Source: Desulfolinea sp050305405 (lineage in GTDB: Bacteria > Chloroflexota > Anaerolineae > Anaerolineales > Villigracilaceae). From it: a stretch of 64,000 bases of DNA. Below, in pieces: positions 60,701-64,000 of the stretch; the stretch's first letter is position 1, and every line of letters starts with the position of its first letter. The stretch is taken from NCBI GenBank assembly GCA_050305405.1, contig JBNLFG010000009.1:124001-188000 (forward strand), given 5' to 3'. Both the position numbers and the translations under genes were made by a program. Under the pieces are notes generated by a model. The model searched no databases and was not told the DNA's origin. It saw only the letters and a list, made by a program, of their open reading frames with translations.

Positions 60701-62569
60701 ACGGTAGTCTTCAGTGAGACGACCACCAACTTTGCAACCGGTGATGTAACATTGAGCGGTACAGCCGGTGCTACAACTGCTACAGTTACGGGCAGCGGTA
60801 CGACCTACAACGTAGCCGCCAGCGGCATGACCGCTGATGGCACAGTCATCGCTTCAATTGGAGCCGGAGTTGCCACAGATGCGGCGGGAAATAACAATAC
60901 AGCCTCCACCAGCACAGACAATCAAGTCACTTTTGATGGCAACCCGGAGATCGACATACAACGCCCTGCCGCTACCTCCATTGCAGATGGGGGTACAGAT
61001 GCCATCGGCAACCAGGCCTTGGGCACAGTCAACCTGACATACACCATCGACAATACAGCAGGCGCTGACATTCTGACAGTAACGGGTGTAACCGCATCAA
61101 GCTTGAGCAATGTCAGCAATTTCTCATTAGACACAGCTGTGCCAATCAATGTCAACGGAGGCGCAACAGCGACCTTCGACATCTCCTTCGATGTAGGCAT
61201 CAACGGTGCCTTCGGTTTCGATATGCAAATCGCCAATAACGACGCCGATGAAGGCACATATGATATTACTGTCTCTGGTACGGGCACTGGCGGAGCGCCT
61301 GAAATTGATATCCAAAGACCGGCAGGCACATCTATTGCCGATGGGGGCAGCGACAATGTAGGCAGCCCGGGCGTAGGCCCTGTCACGCTTAGCTACACAA
61401 TTGATAATTCAGGCGGCACAGAACAACTCAGCATCACCGATGTTACAGCCGCCAATCTAACAAATGTCAGCGGCTTCACCTTGAACACAGCCACGCCCGT
61501 CAATGTCGCAGCCGGATCGACCGGCACCTTTGGAATCTCATATACCGTCGATGCCGCAGGCGCATTTAGCTTTGATCTGGATATTCTCAACAATGATCCA
61601 GATGAAGCCAACTATGATATTCAAATAACAGGCACTGCTGCTGATTTGGTTGTCGTGCCGGGAGGCAACACCTCCCCTCTGAATGGCGACATATTGAGCG
61701 CTGGGCCAAATATGCTAAATGTCCAATTTAGCAAAGAAATTCTAACAGGGGCAGGAGCAGGCTCTGGCGAAAACACAGCCAACTATCTGCTCGTAGAGGC
61801 TGGTCTAAACAATACTTTTGACACCATCTCCTGCCTAGGCGGCGTACTTGGCGATGATACCAATATTACAGTTGACAGCATCAGCTATAACAACGCAACC
61901 TTTACAGCCACATTGAACATCAACGGCGGAGCTGCCCTGCCAAGCGGTAGCTATCGTCTCTTTGTATGTGGCACAACATCCATTGAAGATTTATTTGGGA
62001 ATGAACTTAATAATGGATTGAGCGATACACAAGTCAGTTTCACCGTCAGCTCGCCTGCGTCCTTGCCCGAAACTGGCTTCCGGCATGGCGAAGTCACCCA
62101 GCTCCCCAAACAGCCTGCCGCCAAAGCCTATGCCGAAACAGCGATGCTGCTCGAAATCCCCAAACTCGGCCTGAGCACAACCATTGTCGGCGTACCGCAA
62201 GCTAAAGACGCCTGGGATGTGACCTGGCTCGGTAACAGCGCAGGCTACTTGGCAGGTTCCGCCTTCCCCACTTGGGCGGGCAATACCGTTATCACCGGCC
62301 ATGTTTGGGATGCCTACAATAATCCCGGCATCTTCGCAGAGCTGAAAACGCTGAAGTACGGCGACCAAGTTCAAATCCAGGCTTGGGGCGAGACCTACAC
62401 CTACGAAGTGCGCGAAAGCAAACTGGTCAAATCCAGCAATGTGAACACGGTCCTCCAATCCGAAGAATATGATTGGCTAACCCTTGTAACTTGCGAATTC
62501 TACAACCCCTTCAATGGTGAGTATCTCTTTAGAAGAGCCGTACGAGCCGTGTTGGTGAGTGTGAAATAG
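57782..62569 (+). CDS. Giant Ig-repeat surface protein fused to LPxTG motif and sortase domain
   Basis: The ATG at 57782 follows AGGTGG by 5 bases; a GTG at 57773 is rejected. The 1595-residue chain has a signal peptide (cut near IAFAA). It then carries a choice-of-anchor D block (about 180-300), a divergent Ig-like unit (302-411), an FN3-like unit (412-510), another Ig-like unit, three nearly identical 109-residue Ig-like units (621-947), one more Ig-like unit, two choice-of-anchor D repeats (about 1060-1290, both with EIDIQRPA) and an SbsA-like unit. LPETG at 1428-1432 is followed at once by a sortase domain with H1507, C1571 and R1584 to the very end. The distance from LPxTG to His (79 residues) equals that in the protein at 53340. 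Confidence 0.9.
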   Translation: MKNLISKTTWFKRGPQVFVSTLVLLGILLSLMQVPIAFAANYSDTFTSTPFAGNPTSFDTGSIATGLSYSCFNCDFAYDSAPAQVNALAINFPGYASITITSRDGKAFDFNSIYVDTIEAIEITGSGPEPFTISVGAGSTGSYSPGGGAKHVTQVVMENIGAFPDFNVNFDNVDVELDVPGMDIQGNGTTIVNGDSTPASGDDTDFGSVTVGVPVSKTFTIRSIGDANLDLISSPYVTKSGSADITVTSQPTTDPIASGGSDTFTVQCNPSTAGSKTATLSIANNSEANPYTFDVSCTGTVDTTPPSLTSFTYQTPATSPTNTSTLVFRATFDESVQNVTTGDFSVDSTSTATVTGVSTISASTYDVTVSGGDLATFSGTVGLNLAGSQDIQDLAGNALPAGEPTTDETYLVDHIAPSVPTGLSPADNVYTNNTSPTLSWDASTDAGGSGLRTTSTYRVVVNGTPSKNYYTANTSYTPTLQEGIFTWHVYARDNAGNTSAWSSLYTLNIDTTKPNVTINQASGQSDPTNSSPVVFTAVFDEPINIGTFTNADISTVGSTATTGTVTVSEITPPGDGTTFKVSVVVSGDGIVTATIPADGVEDRAGNTNTVSTSIDNEITWDGTAPTLLSITRQTPVSSPTNADSLTFRATFNEDVQNVDATDFTATGTTATIAVTQNSASEYDLTLSGGDLAGLNSTVGVDLAGGQNIIDTAGNALPAGEPATDETYLLDNTAPGLTSFIRQTPASSPTNANSLTFRATFDVGVQNVDATDFTATGTTATIAVTQNSASEYDLTLSGGDLAGLNGTVGVDLAGGQNITDTTGNALPAGEPATDETYLLDNTAPGLTSFVRQVPASSPTNANSLTFRATFNESVQNVDATDFTATGTTATIAVTQNSASEYDLTLSGGDLAGLNGTVGVDLAGGQNITDTTGNALPTGEPATDETYLVDNTGPTVTVNEATAQADPTSASPINFTVVFSETTTNFATGDVTLSGTAGATTATVTGSGTTYNVAASGMTADGTVIASIGAGVATDAAGNNNTASTSTDNQVTFDGNPEIDIQRPAATSIADGGTDAIGNQALGTVNLTYTIDNTAGADILTVTGVTASSLSNVSNFSLDTAVPINVNGGATATFDISFDVGINGAFGFDMQIANNDADEGTYDITVSGTGTGGAPEIDIQRPAGTSIADGGSDNVGSPGVGPVTLSYTIDNSGGTEQLSITDVTAANLTNVSGFTLNTATPVNVAAGSTGTFGISYTVDAAGAFSFDLDILNNDPDEANYDIQITGTAADLVVVPGGNTSPLNGDILSAGPNMLNVQFSKEILTGAGAGSGENTANYLLVEAGLNNTFDTISCLGGVLGDDTNITVDSISYNNATFTATLNINGGAALPSGSYRLFVCGTTSIEDLFGNELNNGLSDTQVSFTVSSPASLPETGFRHGEVTQLPKQPAAKAYAETAMLLEIPKLGLSTTIVGVPQAKDAWDVTWLGNSAGYLAGSAFPTWAGNTVITGHVWDAYNNPGIFAELKTLKYGDQVQIQAWGETYTYEVRESKLVKSSNVNTVLQSEEYDWLTLVTCEFYNPFNGEYLFRRAVRAVLVSVK
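59642..60622 (+). repeat. Three tandem 327-bp repeats inside the giant gene
   Basis: Units at 59642-59968, 59969-60295 and 60296-60622 are nearly identical and keep the frame (109 codons each). Long identical blocks run through all three, such as CAGAACGTGGATGCAACAGA. A much more diverged unit lies at 58685-59014. Recent copy-number change is likely. Confidence 0.93.
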
Positions 62570-62612
62570 ATATGAATTACCCCGTCGCAAGAGGACGGGG
62601 TAATTCATATCT
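62568..62612. terminator. 19-bp hairpin overlapping the stop codon of the giant gene
   Basis: Bases 62568-62586 pair perfectly with 62594-62612 over a 7-base loop. The stem starts within the TAG stop and contains ATTACCCCGTC. No T-run follows, so it may be a terminator of unusual type or a 3'-end stabiliser. Confidence 0.65.
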
Positions 62613-62622
62613 ACCCTAAAAA

Positions 62623-62668
62623 CACCTGTAGCAGCGACTTTAGTCGCTCTGAACGGCTAAAGCTGCCA
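62623..62668. repeat. GCGACTTTAGTCGC-type dispersed palindrome
   Basis: GTAGCAGCGACT, then AGTCGC, then GGCTAAAGCTGCCAC form nested inverted arms. The motif resembles short repeats that I know from many bacterial genomes (GCGACTTTAGTCGC and relatives). It is present once in this window. Confidence 0.55.
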
Positions 62669-62782
62669 CTATAAAAAAATGCAAGAACTTAGGCATTGAA
62701 TCAGTTTGCACAGAGATGAAAGCGGGAAAGCAAAGGGGGCAAGAAAAATAAGTGTAATGATTCCAAAATTGGCGGATCATTC

Positions 62783-62896
62783 TTACGAGCCCTTGAAAGA
62801 CACCCACAGCAATTTCCTGTGTCCCTTGTTGAAGTTCACACTTTCAATAGTTGAGCCAACAAGTTTCAGTAGATCACGGTCTGAGATTATTTTCAT
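62783..62896 (-). pseudogene. Possible remnant of an unknown gene
   Basis: The minus strand has an ATG at 62896 and a 37-codon frame (MKIISDRDLLKLVGSTIESV onward) ending at 62783. The frame is open upstream as well (KVGIRLNSALHDS). The LNSALHDS part is matched by MPLNSVLHDF encoded on the minus strand near 38700, where the DNA is also similar. The sequence has protein-like character but is too short to assign. Confidence 0.35.
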
Positions 62897-62974
62897 AGAA
62901 TCGTGAAGTGCTGAGTTTAGTCGAATGCCAACTTTCCCTTTACAAGTTTTGTATTAAATACTATGACACTGGAT

Positions 62975-62998
62975 ACATTGTGTTATAATTCACAATGT
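62975..62998 (+). promoter_or_regulatory. Extended -10 promoter covered by a Rex-like operator
   Basis: TGTTATAAT (62981-62989) is an extended -10 box. It lies within a perfect inverted repeat ACATTGTG (62975-62982) / CACAATGT (62991-62998). The 18-base core TTGTG-TTATAATT-CACAA (62978-62995) fits the Rex consensus TTGTGAAnnnnTTCACAA except for two bases. Rex is a repressor released by NADH. The genes downstream encode a complex I/Mbh-like membrane module. Confidence 0.7.
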
Positions 62999-63069
62999 GT
63001 TTTTCGCCCAAGGAGGTGAGACGTATTGGTGCCGTAAATGACCATACGGAAATAATTGGAGTTATAAGA

Positions 63070-63555
63070 ATGGAAATTTTTCTACTTCTTGCGGGGGCTA
63101 TCTTTTGTGCATATCGTGCTACTGTATCCAAACGGATCCTTTCGTCAACTTTATATTTGGCATGTATCAGCGCCCTAACCTCGGTCGTTATGTTCATGCT
63201 GGGTGCAACCCAGGTAGCAGTGATGGAACTCTCAGTGGGAGCGGGATTGGTCACTGTTTTGATGGTGTATGCATTAAGCGTGGTCGGTGAAGATGCACTG
63301 GATCCAAGCTCCGTTATCCCAAAACCGCTGGCACTAGGACTTGTCGGCGTGGTAACGATCATCTTAGGTTGGATGGTGTACCCAGTAATTCAAGTAAACG
63401 TCGTCACAGGCGATATTGACCTCGCCAGCGTTCTCTGGCAAAGCCGCGTACTGGATGTCTGGATCCAAATCGTGTTGATTTTTTCTGGCGTGATGGGTGT
63501 TTTGGGCTTGCTATCAGAACGAACGCCCGGACATAGCGAAGAGGTGCACAAATGA
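63070..63555 (+). CDS. Membrane subunit of an Mbh/Mrp/complex I-like assembly (MbhD/NuoJ-like)
   Basis: The ATG at 63070 with GGAG 8 bases upstream gives 161 residues and about five spans. The block MLGATQVAVMELSVGAGLVTVLMVYAL matches the DUF4040/MbhD core (LGAPDVALTEAxVGAG), which is related to the end of MrpA and to NuoJ. The second half has three more spans. Such subunits form part of the ion-translocating membrane arm of group 4 hydrogenases, Mrp antiporters and complex I relatives. Its stop overlaps the next start by four bases (ATGA). Upstream initiation at GTG 63016 or ATT 63025 in frame is possible because a perfect AAGGAGGTGA stands there. Confidence 0.78.
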   Translation: MEIFLLLAGAIFCAYRATVSKRILSSTLYLACISALTSVVMFMLGATQVAVMELSVGAGLVTVLMVYALSVVGEDALDPSSVIPKPLALGLVGVVTIILGWMVYPVIQVNVVTGDIDLASVLWQSRVLDVWIQIVLIFSGVMGVLGLLSERTPGHSEEVHK

Positions 63556-63863
63556 GTTTTTCCCCGCTAAATATTATTCTGTTCGGAATCGCTGGGCTAC
63601 TCGGCGTCGGTTTTTATGGACTATTGATTACGCGCAACTTATTCAAGATCGTGATGATGCTGCAAATTCTCATCAAAGCGGTTGTGCTGGCTTTGGTCTT
63701 TGCGGGAAAAGTCAGCGGCAACTTAGGTCTGGGACAATCCATAGCTGCTACGGTTATTGTGGCAGATACTATCGTGGCCGTTGTCGGTTTGGCGCTGGCA
63801 GTACAAGTGCGTCGTCGCTTTGGCACGCTGGATGTTCCGCAGATTTCCACGTTGAAAGGTTGA
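63552..63863 (+). CDS. NuoK/MrpC-like membrane subunit
   Basis: The 103-residue protein has three spans in the NuoK/MnhC/MbhG plan: GFYGLLITRNLFKIVMMLQIL for span 2 and ATVIVADTIVAVVGLALAVQV for span 3. In NuoK the two spans each carry a key glutamate used for proton transfer; here the aligned places look like Gln (MMLQ) and Asp (IVAD). This fits a non-standard member closer to Mbh/Mrp-type complexes. It overlaps its upstream neighbour by four bases and is followed by a gene one base later. It should be an inner-membrane ion-pathway subunit. Confidence 0.8.
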   Translation: MSFSPLNIILFGIAGLLGVGFYGLLITRNLFKIVMMLQILIKAVVLALVFAGKVSGNLGLGQSIAATVIVADTIVAVVGLALAVQVRRRFGTLDVPQISTLKG

Positions 63864-63864
63864 T

Positions 63865-64000
63865 ATGGCAGGCATGTTAATTCTTCTCATCATCGGAATT
63901 CCCTGGTTGGGCGCACTTGTTGTTTGGTTCATTGATGACCAACGCGCAAAGGTTCAGCATACACTGGCGGTGGTTTTTAGTTTGCTTTCAGGAATCACTT
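63865..64000 (+). CDS. Start of a NuoL/M/N or MrpD-like antiporter subunit (partial)
   Basis: The ATG at 63865 opens a frame that runs off the window after 45 codons. It begins MAGMLILLIIGIPWLGALVV, with a hydrophobic start that includes the P-x-x-G-A pattern typical of the first span of NuoL, NuoM, MrpA and MrpD-type subunits, and goes on with a short DDQRAKVQH loop and a second span. It follows the NuoK-like stop by one base, so it is in the same operon. It is probably the large ion-pumping subunit of the complex; the partial sequence cannot tell L, M and N apart. Confidence 0.65.
   Translation, partial: MAGMLILLIIGIPWLGALVVWFIDDQRAKVQHTLAVVFSLLSGIT

Larger units (their letters stand above)
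62570..63069. other. Gap between the giant surface gene and the membrane-complex operon
   Basis: This 500-base gap holds a 19-bp hairpin (62568-62612), a GCGACTTTAGTCGC repeat (62623-62668), a possible gene remnant on the minus strand (62783-62940), and a promoter with a Rex-like operator (62975-62998). A perfect AAGGAGGTGA at 63010-63019 stands well before the chosen start codon. Confidence 0.6.

Noticed and set aside
62706..62906. 66-codon plus-strand frame in the gap before the membrane-complex operon
   Set aside because: The minus strand of the same region gives the more protein-like sequence, and there is no ribosome site or family match.
1..64000. CRISPR arrays, tRNA and rRNA genes
   Set aside because: Reading both strands I saw no regular spaced repeats, no tRNA cloverleaf with a GTTCRA loop and CCA stem, and no rRNA sequence; the only tandem repeats are the protein-coding 327-bp units.

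Overview
The window reads as a chromosomal segment of a Chloroflexota bacterium, most likely Anaerolineae. This is inferred from gene style, since no rRNA or other marker gene is present. The style includes huge HAMP/GAF sensor proteins, Thr/Pro-rich lipoproteins, fused sortases, DUF3048 lipoproteins and many small palindromic dispersed repeats. I found no rRNA, tRNA, CRISPR array or intact insertion sequence. Base composition is moderate throughout.

Layout. 1-3.1 kb: end of a PD-(D/E)XK nuclease, a phosphodiester glycosidase-like protein, a TauE/SafE transporter and a conserved protein of unknown role. 3.6-16.8 kb: a sensory locus of three membrane HAMP/GAF proteins without kinase domains, one soluble hybrid-free histidine kinase and two stand-alone receiver proteins. 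17.9-20.6 kb: an iron-sulfur/cofactor group (NifX/NafY-like protein, two MinD-type ATPases with inserted ferredoxin domains, MIP18-family protein), followed by an IS5-type transposase remnant. 21.1-21.8 kb: S1-domain RNA-binding protein. 21.9-27.5 kb (minus strand): a Dlt-like envelope-acylation operon: a 39-residue membrane microprotein with a C-terminal acyl-shuttle-like hexapeptide, MBOAT, SGNH protein, SGNH-like lipoprotein, acyl carrier protein and fatty acyl-AMP ligase. 27.6-35.1 kb: housekeeping genes (prfB with a programmed +1 frameshift, ftsY, OsmC, thioredoxin, xseA/xseB, HIT protein) and small lipoproteins. 35.3-38.6 kb: two DUF3048 lipoproteins, each interrupted by an SdrD-B-like module. 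38.8-50.8 kb: a histidine kinase, thiolase plus 3-hydroxybutyryl-CoA dehydrogenase, metF, lipoproteins, a GMC oxidoreductase, a glycerophosphodiesterase, a MerR/TipAS regulator with a 19-bp-spacer promoter, and a membrane LuxR-type regulator. 51.1-62.6 kb: secreted beta-helix and Ig-repeat proteins, two of which end in an LPxTG motif followed directly by a complete sortase domain. 63.0 kb to the end: start of an Mbh/Mrp/complex I-like membrane operon behind a Rex-like operator.

The two most interesting systems are the Dlt-like operon with its microprotein, which points to a complete route for moving an acyl group from a carrier protein to an outside polymer, and the LPxTG-sortase fusion proteins, in which substrate signal and transpeptidase share one secreted chain. 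A decayed third copy of the sortase tail lies in frame behind the neighbouring beta-helix gene.
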